From the NCBI GenBank assembly GCA_017501255.1, contig JAFVXE010000017.1, positions 34,318 through 98,317 on the forward strand: DNA of 64,000 nt, in the 5' to 3' direction. The position numbers were made by a program, and so were the translations under genes. This stretch comes from Clostridia bacterium (GTDB lineage: Bacteria > Bacillota > Clostridia > Christensenellales > Aristaeellaceae). The notes under the pieces are model-generated. The model did no database searches. It worked only from the letters and a program-made list of their open reading frames with translations, and was not told the origin of the DNA. Positions 36,273 through 44,960 of this stretch are shown here, piece after piece (position 1 is the stretch's first letter; each line of letters opens with the position of its first letter).

Positions 36273-36343
36273 CTCCCCATCAGCAGGATAAACCAACATC
36301 ATCCCCATCCCTGCTGCCATCCCATCAGAAAGGAGCCCTGCAT

Positions 36344-37483
36344 ATGTTCTGTCTCAAACAATATGATACGCCGCTGGTGTGGTTCGCCATTACAGACGAT
36401 CCCATCGATGGTCAGCAGTGCCGGATCAGCCGGATCGATCAGGAGCAGATCAGCCGGATGCCCCTTGGCCTGCGGTTGGATGATGCCGGGCTGATGGAGT
36501 GGCTGCGTAGGCGCATCATCCCCAAAAACCGGGAGTATGTGGATACGCTGCTGGCAAAGAACGGGCTGTCCCATGGTGATACCCGTGGCATCCTGCGCAT
36601 CTGCCGGGGGCTGTCCCTCAACGATAGCTACTGGGTGGTGGAGGATGACTTTTCCGGTACCTTTGCCGATTTCAACCTCTACCAGCACGATTTTGTCAAA
36701 GTGCTGTCGCTGATCGCCTATACCGGCTACGGCAGCTCCCGGGCCAAAGGCTTTTCCTCCTCGCCGGAGTTTACCACCTCTGGTATGCTGCGCAAGGGCT
36801 GGCGGAGGCTGAATGGGAGCATCTACCTGTTCAAGGGCGGCACCAGCGGCGCAGCCAATACCGGCAATGAGCCCTACAGCGAATACTACGCCTCTCAGAT
36901 CGCAGAGCGTATGGGTCTGCGTCATGTGCACTATGACCTGAGCAAGTGGAAGAAAAACGTCTGCTCTGTCTGCGAGCTTTTCAGCGATATCGACCATTCC
37001 TTTGTGCCCATCTACCGGCTGGTGGAGAACGCCACTTTGCGCACAGTGGCAGAATACCTGCGTTCCTTTGACCCCGGGGTCTACGACGAATTTGTGGATA
37101 TGCTCATTTTTGATGCGGTCATCTATAACGAGGATCGCCACTTTGGCAATTTCGGCATGATGGTGGATAACTGCACCAACAAGCCCTATGCGCTGGCTCC
37201 GATCTTCGATAATGGCCTGTCCCTGTTCAACTATGGCATGCCCGATGATTTTGACGACCTGCCCGCCTACGCCAAAACCCGCCTGACCGCCACCGGCGTT
37301 CCCTTTGAAAACGTGGTCAGGGAGTTCATCACCCCAAGGCAGAAGGAACAGCTACGCAGGTTGATTGGCTTCACCTTCACCCGGCATAAGAACTATAACC
37401 TGCCTGCCAAGCGGCTGAAAGCCATTGAGCAGTTCTTGCAGCAAAGGGTACGGGAATTGATGGAGATTCCTTGTAAGGAGTAA
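36344..37483 (+). CDS. HipA-like kinase-fold protein (first copy)
   Basis: A 379-residue protein with the C-terminal HipA kinase signature: I-Y-N-E-D-R-H-F-G-N-F-G (catalytic loop, residues about 261-270) and A-P-I-F-D-N-G (metal-binding D at about 289). The middle contains G-S-I-Y-L-F-K-G-G-T-S-G, a candidate nucleotide-lysine segment. Unlike classical HipA there is no HipB-type HTH antitoxin beside it. It lies between the HEPN gene and hsdR. Classical HipA phosphorylates glutamyl-tRNA synthetase; whether this one is a toxin, a regulator of the RM enzyme, or something else is unknown. Confidence 0.7.
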   Translation: MFCLKQYDTPLVWFAITDDPIDGQQCRISRIDQEQISRMPLGLRLDDAGLMEWLRRRIIPKNREYVDTLLAKNGLSHGDTRGILRICRGLSLNDSYWVVEDDFSGTFADFNLYQHDFVKVLSLIAYTGYGSSRAKGFSSSPEFTTSGMLRKGWRRLNGSIYLFKGGTSGAANTGNEPYSEYYASQIAERMGLRHVHYDLSKWKKNVCSVCELFSDIDHSFVPIYRLVENATLRTVAEYLRSFDPGVYDEFVDMLIFDAVIYNEDRHFGNFGMMVDNCTNKPYALAPIFDNGLSLFNYGMPDDFDDLPAYAKTRLTATGVPFENVVREFITPRQKEQLRRLIGFTFTRHKNYNLPAKRLKAIEQFLQQRVRELMEIPCKE

Positions 37484-37514
37484 GATATACATATACAGAA
37501 GGGAACATGTAACC

Positions 37515-40500
37515 ATGTCCAACTTCACCTTCCTTGAATCCACCCCCGCCTTTGAGCCCTTCGCCAAGGTGGCGGTGGCAGCGGAAAAGATTCTCCCCAT
37601 CGATCCGTCGGCGTCGGTCATCAACTGCCGCCGGGCCATGGAATTCGCCGTCAAATGGATGTACTCCGTGGACGGCTCTCTTGTGCTGCCGTGGGATGAT
37701 CGCCTGCAGGCCCTGATGGATAACGAGGACTTCCGGGATGTGGTTGGGCAGGATGTGCATCAGCGCATGAAGTTGGTGCGCTTGCTGGGCAATCAGGCAG
37801 CGCACAACAGCCACGCCATCAGCCGGGAGCAGGCCGCGCTGTGTCTGGAAAACCTCCATTGCTTCCTGGATTTTGTGGCCTACTGCTACGGCGACAGCTA
37901 TGAGGAGCATCCCTTTGATCACGCCCTGCTGGATCAGCCGATCCAGACTGCGCCCGTGGTAGATCACACCGCCGAGATCAAGCTGCAGGAGCTGATGGCG
38001 GAGAACGCCGCCCTCCGGGAAGAACTCACCGCCCGCCGCGAGGCCCAGCAGCCCACCTATGTGCCCAAGCCGCTGGATCTGTCCGAATACAAGACCCGCA
38101 AAATCTATATCGATGCCATGCTCATCGATGCAGGCTGGGCGGAGGGACGCGACTGGCTGAACGAGGTGGAGCTGCCCGGTATGCCCAACAAAAGCGAAGT
38201 GGGCTATGCGGATTATGTGCTGTATGATGATATGCAGCGTCCCCTTGCCATCATCGAGGCCAAGCGCATGTGTGTGGATGCCTCCAAGGGTCGCCAGCAG
38301 GCCAAGCTCTATGCGGATATTCTGGAAAAACAGTATGGTCGCCGTCCGGTCATTTTTCTGACCAACGGCTTTGATACCTATATCAACGACGGGCAGTACC
38401 CGGAGCGCCGGGTGTCCTCCATCTATGCCAAACGGGATCTGGAAAAGCTGTTCAATCTGCGCCGTATGCGCATGAGCCTGAGCAATGTGACGGTGAACCC
38501 CGCCATTGCGGGACGGTATTATCAGGAGGGAGCCATCAAGGCCGTCTGCGAGGCTTTTGACAAAAAGAACCGCCGCAAGGCGCTGCTGGTCATGGCTACC
38601 GGCAGCGGCAAGACCCGTACCTGTATCGCCCTGTGCGATGTGCTTTTGCAGCATGGGTGGGTCAAAAACATCCTCTTCCTTGCCGACCGCAACAGTCTGG
38701 TCACGCAGGCCAAGCGCAGCTTTGTCAACCTGCTGCCGGATCTCTCCGTCACCAATCTGTGCGAAGAAAAGGATAACTATACCGCCCACTGCGTCTTCTC
38801 CACCTATCAGACCATGATGAACTGCATCGATACCGTCCGGGACGATCAGGGCAAGCTGTTCACCTGCGGGCATTTCGATCTGATCATCTGCGATGAGGCG
38901 CACCGCTCCATCTACAATAAGTATCGGGACATTTTTGATTATTTCGATGCGCCGCTGGTAGGCCTCACCGCAACCCCGAAGGATGAGATCGACAAGAACA
39001 CCTATGATGTGTTCGATCTGGAAAGCGGCGTGCCCACCTATGGCTACGAGCTGGCGCAGGCCGTCAAGGATGGCTATCTGGTGGACTATCTCTCCGTGGA
39101 AAGCAAGCTGAAATTCCTCGATCAGGGCATTGTGTACGACGAGCTTTCCGATGAGGACAAGTGGGAGTATGAAGATACTTTCACCGATGAGAATGGTGAT
39201 CTGCCGGAGCAAATCGGTTCATCCGCCCTCAACGAGTGGATCTTCAACGAAGATACCATCCGGGAAGTGCTGCATATCCTTATGGAGAAAGGTCTGCGCA
39301 TCGATTACGGCGAAAAGCTGGGCAAGACCATCATCTTTGCCAAGAACCACAATCATGCGAATGTCATCTTTGATATTTTCAATCGGGAATATCCCTATCT
39401 GGCTGGCTATGCCATGGTCATCGACAATTACATGACCTATGCCCAGAGCGCCATTGACGAGTTTTCCGATCCCAAGAAACTGCCCCAGATCGCCATTTCG
39501 GTGGATATGCTGGATACCGGCATCGATGTGCCGGAGGTGCTCAATCTGGTGTTTTTCAAGAAGGTCATGAGTAAGGCCAAGTTCTGGCAGATGATCGGAC
39601 GCGGCACCCGTCTGTGTCCCGGTCTGCTGGATGGCGCAGATAAGGAGAAGTTCTACATCTTCGACTTCTGTGGCAATTTCGAGTTTTTCCGTATGAACAG
39701 CGGTCACGCGACCCCCAACATGATCGCCTTGCAGGGAGCCATTTTCAGCCTGAAAGCGCAGATTGCCTACAAATTGCAGGATCTGGCCTACCAGACTGCG
39801 GAGTTGATTCCGTTCCGGCAGAGCCTTGTCAGCGATATGCTCAGCAAGGTGCAGGAGATGAACCGGGAGAATTTCGCCGTTCGGCTGCATCTCAGATATG
39901 TAGAAAAATTCTCTGATCCCAAGAATTACGAATCCCTTACCTATGAGGATACCCTCATCATGGGTTCCGAGCTTGCGCCCTTGGTGGCTCCCGATCACGA
40001 CGACGCCAAAGCTGTCCGCTTTGATGCCTTGATGTACGGCATCGAGCTGGCCTATCTGATCGGCAAGAAGTACACCCGTGCCCGGAACGATTTGGTTGGC
40101 AAAGTGCGGGCTGTAGCAAAGGTCGGCAACATCCCCGAGATTATGGCGCAATCTGAGCTGATCGATAAGATCGTCAATTCGGATTATCTGGATCATGCAG
40201 GCATCAACGAGTTTGAACACATCCGCGAGAACCTGCGCGATCTGATGAAGTATATTCCGAAGGGCAGAGTTTTGTATCTTACGAGTTTTACCGACGAGCT
40301 ACTTTCCCTCGATTGGCACGATTCTGAGCTGGAGAACGATGATCTGCAAAACTACAAAGCGAAAGCAGAATTCTACATTCGTCAGCATCAGGATCATCTG
40401 GTTATTGCCAAGCTGAAAAAGAATGTACCGCTTACCTCTGTTGATGTGGAAGCGCTGGAGCGCATTCTGTGGAGTGAAGTCGGTACCCGGGAAGATTATG

Positions 40501-40808
40501 AAGCTGAGTATGGCAAAAAGCCGCTGGGCGAATTTGTCCGGGAGATCGTCGGTCTGGATATGAACGCTGCGAAGGAAGCCTTTGCGCAGTATCTCAACAA
40601 TACCAGCCTGGACAGCCGGCAGATCTATTTCGTCAACCAAATCGTGGAGTATATCGTTCACAACGGCCTGATGAAGGATCTCTCTGTTTTGCAAGAGCCG
40701 CCCTTTACCGATCAAGGCAGCATTGTGGAATTGTTTGATGATATGTCCATTTGGCTGGGCATTCGTTCAGTGATTAAGAACATCAATAACAACGCTGTGG
40801 CTTTGTAA
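37515..40808 (+). CDS. hsdR: Type I RM restriction subunit HsdR
   Basis: A 1097-residue ATP-dependent DNA translocase/endonuclease. The N-terminal DUF4145-like helical region (1-130) and a coiled coil precede the nuclease block (Y-A-D-Y-V-L-Y then I-I-E-A-K-R, around residues 235-251). The SF2 motor has Walker A A-T-G-S-G-K-T near 361-367, D-E-A-H near 460, and the M-I-G-R-G-T-R-L motif VI. The C-terminal EcoEI_R_C-like region completes it. The length is normal and the frame intact, so the enzyme is probably active. Confidence 0.95.
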   Translation: MSNFTFLESTPAFEPFAKVAVAAEKILPIDPSASVINCRRAMEFAVKWMYSVDGSLVLPWDDRLQALMDNEDFRDVVGQDVHQRMKLVRLLGNQAAHNSHAISREQAALCLENLHCFLDFVAYCYGDSYEEHPFDHALLDQPIQTAPVVDHTAEIKLQELMAENAALREELTARREAQQPTYVPKPLDLSEYKTRKIYIDAMLIDAGWAEGRDWLNEVELPGMPNKSEVGYADYVLYDDMQRPLAIIEAKRMCVDASKGRQQAKLYADILEKQYGRRPVIFLTNGFDTYINDGQYPERRVSSIYAKRDLEKLFNLRRMRMSLSNVTVNPAIAGRYYQEGAIKAVCEAFDKKNRRKALLVMATGSGKTRTCIALCDVLLQHGWVKNILFLADRNSLVTQAKRSFVNLLPDLSVTNLCEEKDNYTAHCVFSTYQTMMNCIDTVRDDQGKLFTCGHFDLIICDEAHRSIYNKYRDIFDYFDAPLVGLTATPKDEIDKNTYDVFDLESGVPTYGYELAQAVKDGYLVDYLSVESKLKFLDQGIVYDELSDEDKWEYEDTFTDENGDLPEQIGSSALNEWIFNEDTIREVLHILMEKGLRIDYGEKLGKTIIFAKNHNHANVIFDIFNREYPYLAGYAMVIDNYMTYAQSAIDEFSDPKKLPQIAISVDMLDTGIDVPEVLNLVFFKKVMSKAKFWQMIGRGTRLCPGLLDGADKEKFYIFDFCGNFEFFRMNSGHATPNMIALQGAIFSLKAQIAYKLQDLAYQTAELIPFRQSLVSDMLSKVQEMNRENFAVRLHLRYVEKFSDPKNYESLTYEDTLIMGSELAPLVAPDHDDAKAVRFDALMYGIELAYLIGKKYTRARNDLVGKVRAVAKVGNIPEIMAQSELIDKIVNSDYLDHAGINEFEHIRENLRDLMKYIPKGRVLYLTSFTDELLSLDWHDSELENDDLQNYKAKAEFYIRQHQDHLVIAKLKKNVPLTSVDVEALERILWSEVGTREDYEAEYGKKPLGEFVREIVGLDMNAAKEAFAQYLNNTSLDSRQIYFVNQIVEYIVHNGLMKDLSVLQEPPFTDQGSIVELFDDMSIWLGIRSVIKNINNNAVAL

Positions 40809-40822
40809 TAGGAGGGAGACGA

Positions 40823-41575
40823 ATGCAGCCTGCTCAAGCAATTCATATTCTGGAAATGTTGATGGATGGTGTTAATCCAGTGACTGGCGAAGTTCTTTCT
40901 GAAGAACACGTGTGTCTAGAACCACAGGTAATGCGGGCATTGCACATAGCGATTATGTCATTGGATGAACAAGTGTCAAACGAGAATGTGCAGCTTGATG
41001 CAGGGTTGCCCGTCAATAAGAAAAATGGTCGTTTGAACGCTGGTCGTGAATGGACAGACAGCGATAAGCACCAGCTCAAAGAACTATATATGAAAGGGAC
41101 ATCCATAGATGACATATGCGATCTGCTGCAACGCCGATATCGTGGCGTGAAAAAGCAACTGATTGCGATGGGACTGTTTGAGGAAGTACAACCGTCAGGC
41201 TATCCGCCTGCACTTAAGGAGCAATATCCCAATGCAGGTAAGCCTTGGTCAAAAGAAGAAAACCAATGGATGATGGCTGCCTGGCGTAAAGGAGCCTCTG
41301 TTGAAGAAATGGCAGCAGAGTTGGGAAGAACGCCCAAAGCAATTTGTTGCTGCCTGGAGAACAATGGAATTTGGGCAGATTATTCTCCGTCAGAAGATGA
41401 ACCACCTCGCTGGACTGCCACAGACACGCAGAATTTGCTCAAAATGGTGGCAGAAGGGTATAGTATTTCACGAATAGCAGAGCGCTTTCACAGAACAGAA
41501 AAGGCCATTGAAGCAAGGCTGTTTTATCTTGGTCTTACCAAGAAGGCACCAAACTTGTTTGGTAAGGAAAAGTAG
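40823..41575 (+). CDS. Protein with three SANT/Myb-like helical repeats
   Basis: A 250-residue protein that shows one module three times: tryptophan, acidic-polar stretch, leucine helix, G-x-S-x-x-x-I/M, then R-x-x-x-A/V-I with a closing L-x-x-x-G. The modules are at about residues 77-118, 142-183 and 197-238. This is the outline of SANT/Myb-like or resolvase-HTH-like DNA-binding repeats. It begins 14 bases after hsdR behind AGGAGGGAGA, so it belongs to the RM operon. It may be a DNA-binding regulator; the target is unknown. Confidence 0.65.
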   Translation: MQPAQAIHILEMLMDGVNPVTGEVLSEEHVCLEPQVMRALHIAIMSLDEQVSNENVQLDAGLPVNKKNGRLNAGREWTDSDKHQLKELYMKGTSIDDICDLLQRRYRGVKKQLIAMGLFEEVQPSGYPPALKEQYPNAGKPWSKEENQWMMAAWRKGASVEEMAAELGRTPKAICCCLENNGIWADYSPSEDEPPRWTATDTQNLLKMVAEGYSISRIAERFHRTEKAIEARLFYLGLTKKAPNLFGKEK

Positions 41576-41613
41576 ATAGAATAACAGTGGGAAGAGGGCT
41601 GTACTCCATCGCC

Positions 41614-41642
41614 TTGCATCCCACCCCCAAACCAACTATAAT
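41614..41642 (+). promoter_or_regulatory. Promoter of the second HipA-like gene
   Basis: TTGCAT (41614-41619), a 17-base spacer and TATAAT (41637-41642); the gene starts 24 bases later after AAAGGAGG. Confidence 0.8.
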
Positions 41643-41665
41643 AGAAACACAAAGGAGGTGTTCCC

Positions 41666-42691
41666 ATGCTGTATACCCTGTACAATGCCGATCAGCCCGT
41701 AGCCACATTCACCTACGAAAACGGCGTGATCACCGGCTATATCCCGCAGCAGGAACACCTGCTGCCCAAGCAGATCTGCCACGCATCCCATGAAGGCTTC
41801 GCTGGATGGCTTCGGGAACGCGCCATCGATCTGAATACCTTCCTGCACCGCCAGCTGGCAAACGAGCTGATCGGCAGTCGGGATAAAACGGCGGTCGCCA
41901 TCCTGACGCATATGTTCAGCGTGTCCGATACGTTCACCTGTTTTCCGGAGGGCGAGTTTACCCCCCGTAACGAATTGTGCCAATTGGACGAACACAGCAA
42001 GGTCAGCGATTTCATCCTGATTTCCAGTGATACGTCCCTGCGCAAGCAGACCATCATCACGCCCAATGCCTCCACTGATGGCAGCTTCCCCAAAACATGG
42101 AAGCACGAAGCGGGGGAGTGGTGGCTGTATAAGATTCAATCACCCGAAGCCACCCAGAGCGAATATGCCATCAGTCAGGCACTGATTGCTTGCGGCTGGA
42201 GCGCGGCGGAATATCAACTTGTCGGCGATGATCTTACCCGGATCCGTTCCCGTAACTTCGTTGGCAAAAACGAGTTCTTTGAACCGTATGATTCTCTGCG
42301 CTTCATGTTTGAAAACAAGAGCGACGATGACGAGGTGATCTACCGGAACATCGCCTCGCTGGGTGAAACCTTCGAGAAGGATTTCCGTCGCATCCTGCTG
42401 GCTGATGCGCTGTTCATGAATACGGATCGGCACATGCGCAACTTCGGCGTGATTCGTTCGGCGGTTACGGGCGAGATCCTGCGTATGGCCCCGAACTTCG
42501 ATAACAATCAGGCATATCTGGCCAATCCGGGCGGGCATTATTCGGATCAGATGCTGAAGGCCTTTGCTAACGTATATGATATTACAGAAACGGATCTTTC
42601 CGATCTGCGCACCCTGCTGAATGCCTGCGCTCAGCAGCCCTATCTTCAGAAAGCGTTCGAAACAGGCGAAGCTTTCCTGCATAGTATGTAA
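41666..42691 (+). CDS. HipA-like kinase-fold protein (second copy)
   Basis: A 341-residue protein with the same kinase signature as the copy at 36344 but otherwise divergent: L-F-M-N-T-D-R-H-M-R-N-F-G (catalytic loop near 252) and A-P-N-F-D-N-N-Q-A-Y (metal-binding D at 279), with W-W-L-Y-K-I-Q-S-P as a likely ATP-lysine strand. No HipB-like partner is seen. It has its own consensus promoter, so it can be expressed independently of the RM genes. Two unlike HipA-type proteins in one RM locus is unusual. Confidence 0.7.
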   Translation: MLYTLYNADQPVATFTYENGVITGYIPQQEHLLPKQICHASHEGFAGWLRERAIDLNTFLHRQLANELIGSRDKTAVAILTHMFSVSDTFTCFPEGEFTPRNELCQLDEHSKVSDFILISSDTSLRKQTIITPNASTDGSFPKTWKHEAGEWWLYKIQSPEATQSEYAISQALIACGWSAAEYQLVGDDLTRIRSRNFVGKNEFFEPYDSLRFMFENKSDDDEVIYRNIASLGETFEKDFRRILLADALFMNTDRHMRNFGVIRSAVTGEILRMAPNFDNNQAYLANPGGHYSDQMLKAFANVYDITETDLSDLRTLLNACAQQPYLQKAFETGEAFLHSM

Positions 42692-42753
42692 GAATCACAA
42701 CAAGAAGGCGGAGGGGAAGGTCCTTTCGCTTTCTTCATTTGGCGGAGGTAACC

Positions 42754-43443
42754 ATGATTTATCTGACAGGCGATACTCACGGCCTCTTTACACGCATTGA
42801 GAGCTTCTGTGAGAAAATGAATACCACCCACGAAGATCTTCTGATTATTCTGGGGGATGCGGGTATTAATTTCAGCGGCGGCTGGCGGGATGAAAATAAG
42901 AAGCGAATCCTGAGCGAATTGCCGATCACGTTGTTGTGCATCCATGGCAATCACGAAAAGAGACCAGCGACGATTCCCACATACAGGGAACAACAGTGGC
43001 ACGGTGGAGTTGTCTACGCGGAAGAAGAGTATCCCAATATACTCTTTGCCAAAGATGGAGAGGTATATGACCTGAATGGCAAAAAAGCCATCGCGATCGG
43101 CGGCGCTTACAGCATTGATAAATGGCTCCGCACTCCGGGAGTCAGCTGGTGGGAGGATGAACAGCCCTCGCCAGAGATCAAGGCAAAGGTAGAAGAAAAG
43201 CTTCAACAGCTGGATTGGAAAGTGGATATTGTTCTCACTCATACGACGCCATTGAAATATGAACCGGTCGAGACGTTCCTGCCTGGCATTGATCAGTCCA
43301 GCGTGGATCAATCCACGGAAGAATGGCTGGATACCATCGAGGATCGCCTTGCGTATGACCGCTGGTTCTGCGGACATTTTCATACTTGCAAAAAGGTAGA
43401 TAAGATTCAGCTGATGTTTGAAGACTACGAAACACTCGAATAA
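42754..43443 (+). CDS. Calcineurin-like metallophosphoesterase
   Basis: A 229-residue phosphoesterase with all core motifs: G-D-T-H-G near the start, G-D-A-G, G-N-H-E, H-T-T-P and C-G-H-F-H at the end, giving the two-metal site. The substrate could be a phosphoprotein, a nucleotide or nucleic acid. ATG 42754 is chosen because GGAGG is 7 bases upstream. It is 62 bases after the HipA-like gene and is the last gene before a terminator, so a kinase-phosphatase pairing is conceivable but unproven. Confidence 0.85.
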   Translation: MIYLTGDTHGLFTRIESFCEKMNTTHEDLLIILGDAGINFSGGWRDENKKRILSELPITLLCIHGNHEKRPATIPTYREQQWHGGVVYAEEEYPNILFAKDGEVYDLNGKKAIAIGGAYSIDKWLRTPGVSWWEDEQPSPEIKAKVEEKLQQLDWKVDIVLTHTTPLKYEPVETFLPGIDQSSVDQSTEEWLDTIEDRLAYDRWFCGHFHTCKKVDKIQLMFEDYETLE

Positions 43444-43467
43444 TTGCAAACAGCTTCCCCAACAACA

Positions 43468-43504
43468 AACGCCAGACTGCACAAACAGTCTGGCGTTGCT
43501 TTTG
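43468..43504 (+). terminator. Terminator of the RM-linked genes
   Basis: AACGCCAGACTG (43468-43479) pairs perfectly with CAGTCTGGCGTT (43486-43497), followed by GCTTTT. Confidence 0.9.
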
Positions 43505-43514
43505 AATATTGACT

Positions 43515-44873
43515 TTATTCCCCAACAGCCTTATTGGTCAGCATGGTTTTGATCATTTTCAGCACGCTGGGCTTTGCCATGCGGGTTTCGCTTTCGCCGA
43601 TCATCAGTACCTTTTTCTGCTGCGGGGCGGAGGCTTCCCAGTTGGGTAGCTCACCATCACCGTTGGGATTGCCGCTACGGGCAAAATTACACAGGTAGGA
43701 TACCATCTGCCCGCTGACGGCGTAGTCCTTGTCCTCCATGGGCCGCCAGCAGTTGGGCAGCGTGCCGAACCAGTACCACAGGTCGGAGGAATGCCATGCG
43801 CCGTTCTCGTCGCCGGGCAGCTGACGGTTGAAGTACCAAGTGTAGCTGGGCTTGGGCTGTGCCTGACACCACTTCTTCGACATGCCTTGCAGGATGGGCG
43901 GCATCATATCCTCGCTGGTGGAGCCAGCCATGTAGGGGATCTGGTGTTGCTTGCCCTGAGCAAGGATTTCACTGCCATTAGCTACCACCAGTCTGCCGTC
44001 AATGCAGGGGAAGCTGCCGGGGGTGCGCAGTTCCTTCTTGGTCTGGTTCCAGACCTCAAAGAGCTTCTCCGGGGAGATGGCACGGAATTGCTCCAAGGTT
44101 TCGCAACCGGCATTCTCCATGGCTTTCTGCCAGAAGGTGTAGTGCTTTTCCGCAGGTGCCGCATACAGGATCTTGCTGACACCGCCGCCGGAGCACATCA
44201 CAGCCTTGTGGAACAGACCTTCACTCAGGGGACTCATGCTGTGCTGCTGCACGCTCATGCCGCCTGCGCTCTGGCCCATGATGGTCACATTTTCCGGATC
44301 ACCGCCGAAAGCGGAGATGTTGTCATGCACCCACTGGATGGCACACAGTTGGTCGAACAGGCCGTAGTTGCCGGTGAAGCCAGCCTCTTCCTTGAGTTGG
44401 GGCAGACATACGAAACCCATAGGGCCGAGGCGGTAGTTCAGCGTAACACCAATCACGCCTTTGGTAGGCCAAACGGGGCCGTCGAAGTGCTTTTCGTGTC
44501 CGCAGCCGCCGGTGAAGCCGCCGCCGTGGATATAGATGAGTACCGGCAGCTTGTCGCCTTCCTTGGCGCTGTCGGGGGTGAAAACATTCAGGAACAGGCA
44601 GTCCTCGCTGTAGGTGTAAACATCGCCCTTGCGGAACTCATTATAATAGAAGATCTTTTTCAGGTTCTCTTCCTCGTTGTAGAAAGAACGGGGCTGGTAG
44701 GAGCAGGCGCCGTACTCAGTGGCATCATATACGTCATCCCAGTGGGTGACCTGAACGGGATATTCCCAGCGCCCGGCGGTGGCGTAGCGGATACCCTTGT
44801 AGGCCGCCGTGCCGGGAACCCGTCCTGCAACGCCCTGAACAGCGCCGCAGGGGGTATTGACGATGTAGTCCAT
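43515..44873 (-). CDS. Type-B carboxylesterase
   Basis: A 452-residue alpha/beta hydrolase of the carboxylesterase type B family. It has N-T-P-C-G-A-V-Q-G-V at the start, the oxyanion segment Y-I-H-G-G-G-F-T-G-G, E-D-C-L-F-L-N-V, and the nucleophile elbow G-Q-S-A-G-G with Ser202. No signal peptide is visible, so it is probably cytoplasmic. It follows the GPH symporter by 87 bases on the same strand; together with the AraC regulator they look like a module that imports and de-esterifies an acylated glycoside. Confidence 0.92.
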   Translation of the reverse strand: MDYIVNTPCGAVQGVAGRVPGTAAYKGIRYATAGRWEYPVQVTHWDDVYDATEYGACSYQPRSFYNEEENLKKIFYYNEFRKGDVYTYSEDCLFLNVFTPDSAKEGDKLPVLIYIHGGGFTGGCGHEKHFDGPVWPTKGVIGVTLNYRLGPMGFVCLPQLKEEAGFTGNYGLFDQLCAIQWVHDNISAFGGDPENVTIMGQSAGGMSVQQHSMSPLSEGLFHKAVMCSGGGVSKILYAAPAEKHYTFWQKAMENAGCETLEQFRAISPEKLFEVWNQTKKELRTPGSFPCIDGRLVVANGSEILAQGKQHQIPYMAGSTSEDMMPPILQGMSKKWCQAQPKPSYTWYFNRQLPGDENGAWHSSDLWYWFGTLPNCWRPMEDKDYAVSGQMVSYLCNFARSGNPNGDGELPNWEASAPQQKKVLMIGESETRMAKPSVLKMIKTMLTNKAVGE

Positions 44874-44960
44874 ACATTCATTCCCTTCGTTGAAACAGTT
44901 CGATCAGAATAGAAGTCGGAAACAGCGGCGCAGAGATGTGCGCCGCTGAACAGTATACCA

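Noticed and set aside
37377..39212. 611-codon antisense frame over hsdR and the HipA-like gene 3' end
   Set aside because: Low-complexity shadow translation opposite well-conserved genes; no start signal.
30432..43500. Phase-variable hsdS inversion system using the neighbouring serine recombinase
   Set aside because: Only one hsdS gene is present and no inverted hsdS fragment or inverted repeats were found nearby.
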